A DNA stretch of 64,000 nucleotides from NCBI GenBank assembly GCA_947095585.1, contig OX352761.1, forward strand, positions 56,404,432 to 56,468,431, read 5' to 3'. Position numbers and translations under genes: made by a program. Shown here one piece after another: positions 49,923 to 60,646 of the stretch; the first letter of the stretch is position 1, and each line of letters begins with the position of its first letter. Source of the DNA: Nephrocerus scutellatus. Taxonomy: Eukaryota; Arthropoda; Insecta; Diptera; Pipunculidae. The notes below the pieces were generated by a model. The model had not been told where the DNA came from. It made no database searches and saw nothing but the letters and a program-made list of their open reading frames with translations.

Positions 49923-51000
49923 ATGGAAAAAACAAGTTGGGTCTACGAGCTGAAAAAGGGAGAACTTGCGGTACTCGTGGAAGAATTCGGCTTGGAAGCA
50001 AGTGGTACAGTTGATGAATTGCGTAAACGGTTTTCGGCTCTTATCAACAGCGAAAGCCTTACAGAAGATCAGATAGCCCGCCTGAAGAAACTAAAGGTAC
50101 GTTACGCGCGAACTCCTTCACCGATTCCACCGCTAACGGGACCAGCGTGCCTAGAAATACCAAAGTCATCCAGGGAGAGTCAAATGAAAATCGCCCCAAA
50201 CGAACGTACATCGCCGATCCCACCGCTTACGGGACCAGCGTGCTAAGAAGCACCGAAGCCATCCAGGGAGAGTCAAACAAAATTTGTTTCAAATGAACGT
50301 ACATCCCAATACCCTGCACTCATCGACCAAGTGAGAAAGTGGTCAGTGAAATACGACGGCGGAAAGGAACCGCTGGCATTTGTTGAACGCGTGGAGGAGC
50401 TGGCTGATGTGTATAATCTGGACAAGGACTTGTTGCCTCGAACAATGCCTGAGCTGTTACGCGATCGTGCGCTGGCTTGGTACAGGAACAACAACCGACA
50501 GTGGCAGCGATGGAGCGATTTCAAAGGGACTGAAATTTTTTCTCGCGAACCGTTATTTAGAACGATTGGAAGATGACATCCGACAACGGCACCAAAAACC
50601 TCGCGAGTGTTTCAAAGACTTCGTCCTCGCCCTCCAAACACTGATGCGCCACGCCAACTACACCGATGAACAACGGCTAGATCGCATATTCGAGAACGCC
50701 TTGCAGGAGTATCAGCTATACATACGCCGTAGAGATTTCCATCACCTGGAAGAGTTGATAGAAATGGCCGAGGATTTCGAGAGGATTCGGGGAAACAAAG
50801 ACCCAGTTGCGGCCACACACAGACGCAGCCTACAGCCAATACACTGTGGAATTAGACCAGACGCCGAGTTTCTCACTAACCCACGAACAGCATGCCGCCG
50901 ATGTGGCCAACAGGAGCATTTCCACAGAGGCATTGACACAGAGATACGTGACGCTACTTCTTTGCTGGGAATGTGGCCGGAGGAATGTTCGCACTAAAGA
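49923..51000 (+). pseudogene. gag: Gag of LTR element copy 2
   Basis: The ATG follows CCCCAAA. The N-terminus (YELKKGELAVLVEEFGLEAS, GTVDELRKRFSALI) has the SAP motif shape, as in the other copy. A direct repeat of about 96 bp (50117-50212 and 50213-50308) in the Pro-rich linker introduces a stop. Capsid follows in two frames: VRKWSVKYDGGKEPLAFVER, PRTMPELLRDRALAWYRNNN, then LERLEDDIRQRHQKPRECFK and RRDFHHLEELIEMAEDFERI. Two zinc knuckles are damaged: CRRCGQQEHFHRGI lacks its last Cys, and CWECGRRNVRTKDC has Val for His. Confidence 0.85.
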
Positions 51001-51003
51001 CTG

Positions 51004-52480
51004 TTGCAGGTTAAACGCGGGAAACGGAAGAGGGGACCGGAACGAGCGGGGCACATCCCGACCTCAGACACCCATGCCTCGAAGACAGTAGGATTCCTCA
51101 AGCAAGACGCGAGCCGGGTGTACGCGCATGTAACCCTCAACGGTACACCGGCGATCGCAACCATAGACACGGGGTCAACACGAAGATTTGCTAGTGAAGA
51201 TTTCATCAAAAAGCTGGGACAGTTCCAGACCAAACCACGACCGAAAAAAATAAATGCTCGTATGGCCGACGGAACTCCGAGGGAAATTTACAACTGCATT
51301 GATGTCGAAGTGAAACTAGGAACCGCACGATGTCAAACTACTTTTCTAGTACTACCCTAGTACTACCAGGAGCGATAGACGACGTGCTGCTGGGAATGGA
51401 CTGTCTAGCTCAACTTGGACTTGTCATGAGCTGCGGAGGTTCATCAATCTCAGTAGATAACACCAGTGGAAGCAGATTTCAGGAAGGAGTCTCCAAGCTT
51501 ACCATGGTCAGGAACATAGAGGATGAAGGCGAGTTAATCAAGTCATTCTTAGATGAGGAATTGCCCAAGTTTGAGAGGTTACAAGGAACGACAGTCATAG
51601 CCAGCCACAAAATCATATTGTCTGATGATCGCTCCGTTAAACAACGGTACTTTCCCAAGAATCCAGCAATGCAGGAGATAATCAACGCGGAAGTCGACGA
51701 GTTATTAAGCAAAGGATGTATTGAGTCATCACACAGCCCTTACAGCGCCCCTATTGTGCTAGTACGAAAGAAGACAGGAAAGTGGAGGCTTTGCATCGAC
51801 TACCGACAGCATAATTCCAAGTCTGTCCCAGATGCATTCCCGCTACCCAGAATCAACCACACCCTAGACAAGCCGAGGAATGCAAAATATATCAGCAGTC
51901 TGGACCTAAAAAATGGATACTGGCAAATCCCGATGGACGAAGAAAGCAAACAGTTCACAGCGTTCACAGTCCCGGGTCGTGGATTATTTCAGTGGCGGGT
52001 CATGCCATTTGGCCTACACTCAGCGCCCGCCACTTTTCAACGAGCGCTAGATCAGGTAATTGGCTCTGAGATGGAACCCCACGCATTTGCCTATTTGGAC
52101 GATATCATCGTGGTTGGAAATACGTTAGAGCACCACATGCAGAATCTGAGGGAAGTCTTCCGGCGATTGCGAGCAGCAAACCTCAAGATTAATCTAGAAA
52201 AGTGTGAGTTCTTTAAAAAGAGCTTAAATACCTCGGACACGTCGTTAGCGAAGAAGGAATCCACACAGACCCGGAGAAAGTAGCCGCTATACGGGAACTG
52301 CAACCACCAAAGAATGTTCGGGAGCTGCGCCGCTGCTTGGGAATCGCTTCGTGGTACAGGCATTTCGTACCAGAATGTCGTCCACCCACTCACACGTCTG
52401 CTCAAGAAGGGAAAACATTGGAAGTGGACGGAACAAGAGCAAGAGGCTTTCGTGAAACTCAAATTGAGGCTCACAGAGGA
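51004..52480 (+). pseudogene. pol: Protease and reverse transcriptase of LTR element copy 2
   Basis: The retropepsin active site is IATIDTGSTRRF (51160-51195), ending LLGMDCLAQLG. An imperfect 11-bp duplication (CTAGTACTACC, then CTAGTACTACC) at about 51346-51367 shifts the frame and creates a TAG between protease and reverse transcriptase. The reverse transcriptase has GKWRLCIDYRQHNSKSVPDA, DLKNGYWQIPM, FGLHSAPATFQRALDQ and YLDDIIVV. It loses frame at about 52225 (one-base deletion before YLGHVVSEEG). After LTEEPVLEP the sequence jumps to integrase, so RNase H is entirely absent. Confidence 0.92.
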
Positions 52481-52494
52481 ACCTGTACTGGAAC

Positions 52495-53546
52495 CTATAC
52501 TGGTTCGGAAGACGACGGAGAGAGTATGCGGCAGGTACTATTGGCCAGGGATGTTTCGCGATATCCGGCGACACGTGAACAAATGCCAAGTCTGTCAACG
52601 CTTTAAGCCGGGTCAGCAGCATCCAGCAGGAAAAATGCTGCCGCAAGTACCAGAAGAACCTTGGTCGATATTGTGCGCAGACTTCATGGGACCCTTCCCT
52701 CGCTCAAAACATGGCAACAATATGCTACTGGTTTTCTTCGACAAGTTCTACAAATGGACAGAGCTGATACCACTACGCACAGCCACATCAGAAGGAGTGC
52801 AAAAGGCATTCAGGGAACGTATTCTGGCACGATTTGGCTACCTAAGGTTCTTATTACCGATAATGGAACCCAATTCACAGCTCGAGGTTTCTAACGATTT
52901 ATGCGCGAGATGGGAACTCGACAGCAATTTACCGCACCCTACACGCCGCAAAAGAACCCAACAAAAAGGACCAACCGGACAGTCAAAATGATCATTGCAC
53001 AACTCCTGGGTGCCGACCAACGGCTTTGGGATGAGAAGCTTCCAGAAATAATGCTGGCGATAAACACTGCGAAGTCTGAAACAACCGGATTCAAAAACCT
53101 TGTACGACGAAATAAACCCCGCTACAGTAACGATGGAAACGACAGCGACACCGGCAAGCAAGGCTTCACGCCTACGAGAGGTGTTCCAAATTGTGCGGCA
53201 CAACATGGAGCGGTCAGCACAAGACCAGGCAAGACATTATAACTGGCGAAGGCGTCCCTGGGCCCCATCGATAGGACAAATGGTCTGGGTGAGCCAACAT
53301 CATTTGTCCAAAGCAAACGAGAAATTTAACGCGAAACTGGCACCAAAGTATGAAGGACCATACCGCATGGAATCCTTGAAATTACCAGTAATCCTAGTGC
53401 TAACCAAGGAAGGAGGGAGAAAGGAGCGAACCGCTCATGTCAGCGACGTGAAGATATACCACGAAACACCGCCGAGCCACCAAGAACAGAAGACATGTAA
53501 GTTCGATGCCACGGAATATGTTAGTAAGGCACGCAATCAAAAATAA
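52495..53546 (+). pseudogene. Integrase of LTR element copy 2
   Basis: The zinc region is RYYWPGMFRDIRRHVNKCQV then CQRF. The core has CADFMGPFPRSKHGN (first Asp), VLITDNGTQFTARG (second Asp) and PQKNPTKRTNRTVK. At the last site the catalytic Glu (usually NPTER) is Lys, so catalysis is lost. The end has the GPY/F-like module: KLAPKYEGPYRMES, then RTAHVSDVKIYHE. Frames change at about 52850 and 53095. Confidence 0.9.
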
Positions 53547-53801
53547 ATCACAAGCACCGCTATTTCTACACCAAATCACGAGAACCGCTATTTTCACACC
53601 AAGATCACAGAAATTAAGTTCCACAACGTGTAAGAAGGAGAAAGAAACTATCTTTAGTCAACGAGCGACGTGGCATTTAAAATCACTCTAGTTAACAGTC
53701 TTGTGGTGAACGGGCGTGTGCGGTGACTAACTACAAAGAAAAGAGAAAAAAACAACAACTAAACAAAATAAAATAATTAACAAATAAACACTACAGAAAC
53801 A
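53547..53801. other. Leader between integrase and ORF3
   Basis: About 250 bases without a gene, A-rich just before the ORF3 ATG (CAAATAAACACTACAGAAAC). ORF3 is therefore separate from pol and would need its own message or re-initiation; no clear splice site was identified. Confidence 0.5.
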
Positions 53802-54800
53802 ATGGAGGAGAACAACAAACAAATTTGGGAAGTAAGCGCAGCTTTTAACCAAGTCAGGATCGATGAGGTCCCAAATATTATGGAAGTGCCAGAGGGAGTA
53901 GAAGCGCAGGATTTCTCGGTGCGGTATCCCCAATGGCAAGGCGGGATCTGCATCGGCAAGGAGGAGTACCGAATGTTGGGACCAGGCAAGTTCCTGAACG
54001 ATGCCATCATTGACTTCTACCTTCGATGGGTCGCCGGTCTTCGACTTTCGGAGGAGGATAGGAGCCGCCTACACATCTTCAGCACCTTCTTCTATTCCCG
54101 GCTGACCAGTGGAGGGAAAAGCGAGACCGAACGACATGACGGAGTGCGCCGATGGACAAGAAAGCTGGATATCTTCGGGAAAGCACATGTGATCGTGCCG
54201 GTGAACGAAAATAAACACTGGTACCTCATAATAATTTGCAACCCAGGATATGCCATACGGGAAAACTTTGTCTGGCCGGCTATCCTCGTTTTTGACTCGT
54301 TGGCTAGCAGCCTACGCAACCACGCGGTCGAGATTGTTCGTGGCTACTTGCGGCGAGAGTTCGTGGCGAAATTTCCCGAAGCAGCACCAGTCGAGTTTGG
54401 TGAAAGAACCTTACCTGCATTCCACGTCAGGACCCCGCAACAACCAAATTTCACCGATTTTGGGGTGTACCTTCTGCAGTTCGTGGAATCCTTCTTGGAA
54501 GACCCTATGCGAGAATACTCGGATGACCGAAGTGCCTGGTTCGAACACGAGATAATAAGTAAGAAGAGAGAGGAGATAAGGGCGCTCCTTCGATTCCTGT
54601 CGACAAACGACAACAACCAAAACATCAACGCATCTGGCAACAACCTCAGCCACAATCACGGACAAAGTATCGACCCATCTGGCAACAACCTCAGCAACAA
54701 TAACGGAAAAATTATCAACGCATCTGGCAACAACCTCGGTAACAACCACGGACAAAGCAACAACACGCATGAAGGCAACACAGCGCATGTATGCAAATAA
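53802..54800 (+). CDS. ORF3: Ulp1/SENP-like protease, open but with Phe for the catalytic Cys
   Basis: An uninterrupted 332-codon frame. Residues 1-45 are a polar leader. The Ulp1 domain starts at GGICIGKEEYRMLGPGKFLN and continues with DFYLRWVAGL, FSTFFYSRL, the catalytic His in NENKHWYLIII, Asp in VFDSLASS and Gln in RTPQQPNF. The nucleophile position reads TDFGVYLL where copy 1 has TDCGLFVL, so Cys has become Phe (a single G-to-T would do it). The last 60 residues are three near-identical Asn-rich repeats (SGNNLSNNNGK type). The stop lies inside the 3' LTR. No membrane segment is seen. Confidence 0.85.
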   Translation: MEENNKQIWEVSAAFNQVRIDEVPNIMEVPEGVEAQDFSVRYPQWQGGICIGKEEYRMLGPGKFLNDAIIDFYLRWVAGLRLSEEDRSRLHIFSTFFYSRLTSGGKSETERHDGVRRWTRKLDIFGKAHVIVPVNENKHWYLIIICNPGYAIRENFVWPAILVFDSLASSLRNHAVEIVRGYLRREFVAKFPEAAPVEFGERTLPAFHVRTPQQPNFTDFGVYLLQFVESFLEDPMREYSDDRSAWFEHEIISKKREEIRALLRFLSTNDNNQNINASGNNLSHNHGQSIDPSGNNLSNNNGKIINASGNNLGNNHGQSNNTHEGNTAHVCK

Positions 54801-55327
54801 ATACAGCATAGCAACTCAACACGTGCATGCAAACAAGTATGTACGAAGTAACGGAGGTGAGAAAATGCGAAATGGAAAAAAACCCAAGCGATCTGTTACA
54901 AGAGAAAACCACCAACAACACGAGAGAGATGAGAGAACTACAAAGCTGCAAGCCTACAAAGATGCAAAGACAACCAAGAGGCAAAGATTATAAAAGGATT
55001 AACACATGATGAATTGTTCTCTTTGGTCTGCATCAGTGAGACTGTTCACTTCAACAGTGGGACACCAAAAACGGTAAGTGAACAGTGGAAAATTAAAACG
55101 CCTCGAGGAGATATCAGCAGCATCGGCAACTACCGAAAATTGACACAAAAGCATTTACCGTAAGCGAGACACCCGAACAACATAATTTACATGAGAACTA
55201 CCCACGAAGCTAGAGACGAAGGAATTTTAAAGGCGTGGTACAGGACAATTAACGTTGGTCGGCGCTGGAATCAGGTGAGGCAAATTCCCCAGTAGTATTA
55301 GTAGTTTAGAATCCCCTTTCTTTGTCT
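54775..55327 (+). repeat. 3' LTR of LTR element copy 2, truncated
   Basis: Matches 48455-49000 closely (AACTCAACACGTGCATGCAA; CTGTTACAAGAGAAAACC). It stops after CCCCTTTCTTTGTCTC, where LINE reverse transcriptase sequence begins. A few differences from the 5' LTR show some age. Confidence 0.9.
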
Positions 55328-56922
55328 CTACTACTTTGGCTACCTTCCAGTTGTCTGGAAAGTATCCATTGTTAAGGCAATTGTTGAATATGATGGTTAA
55401 CATCAAAATTCCCATACCCTGCAGCTTATTAAAGCAGGAATCATCGTCAGTGTCCCATGATTTTTTAGAGTTTCCACTCATAATTAAATCACTGACAACA
55501 GCTGTCCCTGCAAACATATCCACGTCTACGGGTGCGTTTGCGGGATTGTCTTCTCTGAATTGCACTTCAAAATTTCTTGGGGAAGTGGTGTCTACCACAA
55601 GACTTTCAACTTGCTCTATGAATTCTGGAAGATGAGTTGGTGGTCGGTCTGTAAAGCTCCTTTCAAAATGACAGGCAAAGGCTTCGGCTTTTTCAACAGA
55701 ACTGGCAGCTACTTGCTCTCCAAACGTGATACTTTCTGGAATAGAAATACGTTTTCCGATCACAGAATTTAGCTTTTTAAAAGCATCCGGGCCTGGTTTG
55801 ATGTTCTGAAGTCGTTTGGTCAGTTCATCTTCTTGGTAACTTCGCAAAGCTTGACGAAGCATGATAATTGTACAACGCAGTTGCGAATATACAGACTGAT
55901 ATTCGTCATTAACTGTGTTTAGAGTCCTGTTGAAGATCCTCTGAAGGCGTTTCCTAAGCCTTTGCTTGTGAGTATATATTGCCTGAATATTCTCAGGTAG
56001 ATGTTGAAAGCGATCCCTGCTAGAGCGAACAGTTTTCTGCCGATCTATGGCTGTGTTCACTGAAGTCTCGAAATTTTTGATAGCATCATCAATTTCGTTA
56101 TTCTCCAGATTTCTACAAGCCACTGGAATTTGAAGTCCAGCTTCGACTTCTGATCTAAACCGGTTCCAGTTTATTTTCGCAAAGTTGATGTGTAGTTCAG
56201 GTGTTGGGGTAACTTGAACAATTCGCTGATTCAACCTCACTCGAAGCTCTATGGCCAAATGATCCAAATCACAATCATGTGCAAAACAGGAATAATTCCG
56301 GCAGAATGTTGACGAAATTTGTCGTTGCCAAGAAGAAATCCAGCGTAGATGGTGTCCGAGGATATGTTTTCCGGGGCTGGGAAACAACAACCATGGTATG
56401 CTGCTGAGGATTTGAATCCATCCAATCTGCAATGGCCTTTCCTTGGTTGTTGCATACTTCATCTTGCCATCGGGTGTGCCTAGCGTTAAAATCCCCTCCA
56501 ACCACACAGTATGTGTGCCCAGAGGAAATGCCGCAGACAGTTTGCAGATCCCGTTGAATGTTTTCCCTCGTTGCATTACAGTGATTGTACACTGATATTA
56601 CCAACAAGGTCTCAACCTCGTTGACTTTGATGCTGACAACTGTTGCTTCCATGCTACGCAAACCACTGATTTGCACCTTTTCGCCTGCCATAGTGTTCCT
56701 AATAAGGACCGCCGTCCCAGAGCAATCACTGCTTTTGTCGACCCTGTGGATGTTGTATCCATCTGGACTGAATGGGTTTCTCCCTGTGAGATTAGTTTCC
56801 TGTAAAAGAAGAATGTCAGGTTTATTAGTTTTAATAAATAATTTTAGTGTGATACGCCTAGCTAACGAATAAATAGAGTTTACATTATATGAGAATATAC
56901 TTATTCTGCTTATTGTGAACAT
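55328..56922 (-). pseudogene. Jockey LINE 2 ORF2, truncated
   Basis: Starts MFTISRISIFSYNVNSIYSL, overlapping ORF1 by 13 bases. The endonuclease is better preserved than in copy 1: LLLQETNLTGRNPFSPDGYN, VVGGDFNARHTRWQ, HDCDLDHLAIEL. One frame change is at about 56300. The middle region is open (RNLENNEIDDAIKNFETSVN, SWDTDDDSCFNKLQ) to NGYFPDNWKVAKVV, where it meets LTR sequence. The reverse transcriptase catalytic core is missing. Confidence 0.9.
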
Positions 56923-58400
56923 AATTCACAAATAAGTCGACCCAAAACGGTTGTTTTGGACCTGTCATCAAGGCTGCTATAATAAGCAGGCACGACTTCT
57001 CTTGCTTTCTGCAAAATTGTGAAAAGGTCTGCTCCAAATAGCCTTTCCGTATCGTCGAAGATGTTAGACTTTCCAGTAGATGGTGCCGGTTTTGGAGCTT
57101 GTTTACTTACTGGTTTTTTGATTGCTTGGATGGTTGGTGGTGGTTTGTTGATTGTTGCTGGCTTGCTAGCAGTCCCCATAGCAGCTATACTAGCAAAGCT
57201 AACTCCTTTCACTATAGCTTTTGCAGCAGATTTCTGGGCGAACTTATGCTGCTCCATCTTCTTTTGGGCGGTTTTTACTTTTTCCGCCATTTTTTCTTTA
57301 GATTTAGGACATCCTCGTCAGCTTGCAGGATGTCCATATTTTTGGCAATTTGTGCAGAAAACGTTGTCGTCTTTCTTGTTGTCTACATTTCTCGGGCATT
57401 GGCCAGGTAAGTGTTCGTTCTTGCACTTAACGCATTTGTATTTCATGCCGCAATTGCTTGCGACATGTCCAAACTTTTGGCAGTTTCTGCACTGCGTAAT
57501 TTCAGACTTCAATAATGCCTGCTGGTTTAAGTTTTTCCCAATGTACCAACTGGTTCATCAGCTGGGTTTTTGAGCAAACTGCTGCCTTATCGCAGTACTT
57601 CTCAATTTCGACAATGAAATTTTTAAATTTCCAGTCGGTCCTCTGATATTTGAAGGGTTTGACCTCCAGTACAGGGATACCCTCTGCCGTTAATGCATCC
57701 TTGACATCATCAGTATCGAAGGAGTGGTGTATGCCTTTTAGGAGCAACATCTCTTTACGGTCCTCCTTTGCAGTGTAAGTGTTAAATTCAGTCTTTCCCG
57801 ATTGTAGGAAAGACCGAATTTTCTCGTGCCCATCTTTGTTTATGGCCGTAACGACCGACTTACTGTTGTTGATGTTGTGAATTCTGCAACTAATTTTGGC
57901 AATCTTCGCGAACTTAGATAGTTCAGCAACGTTGAGTCTAAAACAGACTATTGGCGGCATAGCAAATGGTTTCGATGTTGGTCCCGTAATTGGGGCTTTT
58001 TTGCTTGCTGAATGTGGTGCCTTCTTAACAACATTTTGTGCCTCTTTTGCCTTGGCTGTTTTCTCTACAGCAATGACTTTCGGCGGTTTTCTCACTTCAA
58101 CAGCATTCACTGCAGGAGAAGATGATGTTGGTGGCGATGATGATCTGTAATTTCCAGACAACCTCCTTCTTTTGGCCTTTATTGGCATGGGAGAAGACCG
58201 CTGTTTGTGACTTTATTCATCGCAGCTGCTGGATTCAGACGCATCATTGTCCGCTAACTCGCCAAGGCTCATGTTCTCCTTTTCAGAGGAAGCTGAGTCT
58301 TCGCACAGCTGGTTGACTTCATCCAGCCTAACATACAATGAAGCAAGGAAGTCACCACCATGGGTTGAGACTTTTTGCCTGATTAAGGTTAATACCTCAT
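56910..58400 (-). pseudogene. Jockey LINE 2 ORF1 (Gag-like)
   Basis: More complete than copy 1. The order is linker (RRRLSGNYRSSSPPTSSSPA), a central domain with FRLNVAELSKFAKIAKISCR and IHHSFDTDDVKDAL, the knuckles CRNCQKFGHVASNC, CVKCKNEHLPGQC and CTNCQKYGHPAS, then a Lys-rich tail ending LICELCSQ. Frame changes occur at about 57510 and 57310. The N-terminal coiled part near 58200-58400 is interrupted. Confidence 0.88.
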
Positions 58401-58949
58401 TAACCTTTTATAGGGCTGAAAGATGAAAAAATACTTAATCTGAAAATAAATAACTATTAATTATAAATATGTGTCTGAAATTAAAAAGTAATTAGTAAAA
58501 TATGTTATAATGACGCAGGTAGCGAAATGCTCGCTTTTTGGTGTGAGGGTTTTTTTTCCGTAGCCGATAGCAGGTAGCTGAGCGATCTGGTGCGGGATCT
58601 GTATAAGATGTGCTCGTGTTGAGCGCTCGATGCTGACTGTGAAATATTTTTTTTTTTTTTTTTATAAAACAAAAATGCATGACTGAAAGGGCTAGTCTAC
58701 CTTTTCCAATTTGAAGTAGGGGCGACAATGTCCTTACCCCCAAATTCGTTGCCAAATGGTCGCCGAGTACCATTCTAAACAACATTATTCATCTAAGCGA
58801 CCCCTAAAACTATGGGATCGATACTAATATCGGTCTCTCCCCCCTCCGGGGAGACTACTCACCCATAGGAGTGTCCTACCAACACTATTAATCTCAGTGG
58901 CCCCGACAACTATTGAATTGGACTAATAATAATAATTTACAGGAAGACC

Positions 58950-59430
58950 ATGGCCAGTGATGATATAAAAAATAAATTGAAATCATTAAAAATGGCCTAC
59001 AAACAGGCCATTGATAATTATAATCGTTCTGAAGCTGCACCATCGGTAGCTCCATTCATGGATTTATTAGATCATATTTATATCCTGGAAAATGCACCAC
59101 CAGAACATTCTTCAGTCGCTACCACCAGTGCAGGTATTCATCGGCTAGATAGTGGTGAAAATAATTTTTATAATATTATCAAAATATTCCCGGACACACC
59201 TCCAGATTCTAGTTCATCAAAAAGGGAAAGTGCACGCCTGCCTAGAAAAGACCAAGAATAACCGCGGAAAAGACCGCAGAAAAAATAAAAATGGATTTTT
59301 TGGAAAAAATATTAAAAATTACTGAGGCAAATAAATTAAAAATCTTTGCCGAAAAAGAGGCAGCAAAGGAACGTAGGAATCAAGAATTGATGGCCCTACT
59401 CAGAGAAGAGAGAAATCGTCAAAACAATTA
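58950..59430 (+). pseudogene. Myb/SANT-like ORF of unit B (exon 2 only)
   Basis: ASDDIKNKLKSLKMAYKQAI to the Ser-rich linker (PPDSSSSKRESARLPRKDQE) is open and stops. The charged helix DFLEKILKITEANKLKIFAE follows in another frame. The exon 1 half of the DNA-binding domain, with its Trp, is deleted, so the fold is incomplete. A short insertion (NFYNIIKI) distinguishes B and C from A. Confidence 0.65.
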
Positions 59431-59639
59431 AATTTTTCTAATATTACACAACACTTTTTTTTTAGCTGTCAAACAGTTGACTTAAATAGTCAACGTCAAT
59501 CTAAACAAAACAAATGCGCATTTGAATTATTTATGGTATACATTCAAGTTGATTAGACTGTATGAATATCAATTTATGCATGTGAAAAAAATATCAAAGA
59601 CAATATTATAGTTATAATTAATTCTACTGTGCGTGGCGA

Positions 59640-60115
59640 TTCTTGGTTTTTTAAATTTTCTATATTAACTTCACTTGCCCGTGTGTTTGTGGGTTTGTGG
59701 GCATGTGGGTTTGTGGGTTTGTGGGCTTGTGGATTTGTGTGTCATGGAATCTTGCGATCAATTTTTAACCCACTTCCTACTGCCCGATTTTATTGAAATT
59801 TGGCACACATGTATATCTCCCATGACAACACTCCCATACAATATTTTACAAAATTTACCCGATTTTCTTTAAATTTTGTACACATGTGTGTCTTCGATGG
59901 AAAACACTTTTTGTAAAAATTTGGAGCGATCGGCCCCTTGGGGACCCCAATATAAAATTTTTAAATATCGCTATATCGCATCAGATCACGGCAAAGGATG
60001 AGCTCTGTGCCTTGTGAGCAACGCTGTTCGCTGCCGCTGCGGCATTTGGTGGATGATTTTGCCACAAAACGAGCACGCAGTGTGTGTGTGTGTGTGTATC
60101 CCCGATTAGAGAATT
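59640..60115 (+). repeat. Dispersed repeat with variable core, copy 5
   Basis: TTAACTTCACTTGCCCGTG, then a GTGGGTTTGTGGGC-type minisatellite core, then ATTTTTAACCCACTTCCTAC and GGCACACATGTATATCTCCC. After this comes additional sequence with a (TG)n run at 60080-60100. It is inserted in unit B at a site that is empty in unit A (near 45445). Confidence 0.75.
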
Positions 60116-60646
60116 TACAAGAAAAATTTTAATTTTTATGTGTTGTTTTTTTATATTTTCACTTCTCTTGAAAACCAATTGTGTGTTCTGTGTGATTACG
60201 TTTAGTCCCATGCCGCCAAAACGTCGGGGCAGTAGTTTGGGTCGAAGAACTCGAAATACTACAAACCAAGCAAATTTTCAATCAATTCTCTTTAATTATT
60301 ACGATCTTTGGTAAAAAAATGACGTTTGATATTCTTTTTATTTGGGGTTTTGTCACGTGCGGATCGCTTGTTGGAGCCATGGCTGTAAGTTTGATTTTCT
60401 ATGGTTAATTTTTAGCATAAAATATAAAAATTAAGTTCCAATGATTGTTTTTCTTATTTTTTTGTTGTGTTTTCAACGCAAAACAAGAAAATAAACAAGT
60501 CATTGTGCCATAATTTCGCTACAAATTGTCTTTTTATTTTGTTCCATATTTGGAACAAATTTAGCCGACGGTTGTGTTCCATATTTAGAACTTAGAACAA
60601 AAAACATTTGTACTACAAACTGCGCAATTAGCAAATTTCTTTTCGT

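Larger units (their letters stand above)
48455..55327 (+). mobile_element. Osvaldo/Ulysses-like LTR retrotransposon, copy 2
   Basis: LTR (1.29 kb), primer site, gag, protease, reverse transcriptase, integrase, Ulp1-like ORF3, and the first 550 bp of the 3' LTR. It is the same organisation as the element at the left end of the window but clearly diverged in sequence. RNase H is deleted, the integrase Glu is replaced, and the 3' LTR is cut at 55327 where LINE sequence resumes. It inserted into Jockey LINE copy 2. Confidence 0.9.
55328..58640 (-). mobile_element. Jockey-type LINE copy 2, main part
   Basis: Same family as 39549-44117, in opposite orientation. The 5' end is at 58640 (ACAGTCAGCATCGAGCG on the minus strand), next to the target duplication GAAATATTTTT. 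The element runs to KVAKVV in the reverse transcriptase and is cut there by the LTR element. The 3' end is at 48227-48454. Confidence 0.92.

Noticed and set aside
59675..59872. 65-codon frame with Gly/Trp/Val-rich start
   Set aside because: Translation of the GTGGGTTTGTGGG minisatellite core of the dispersed repeat.
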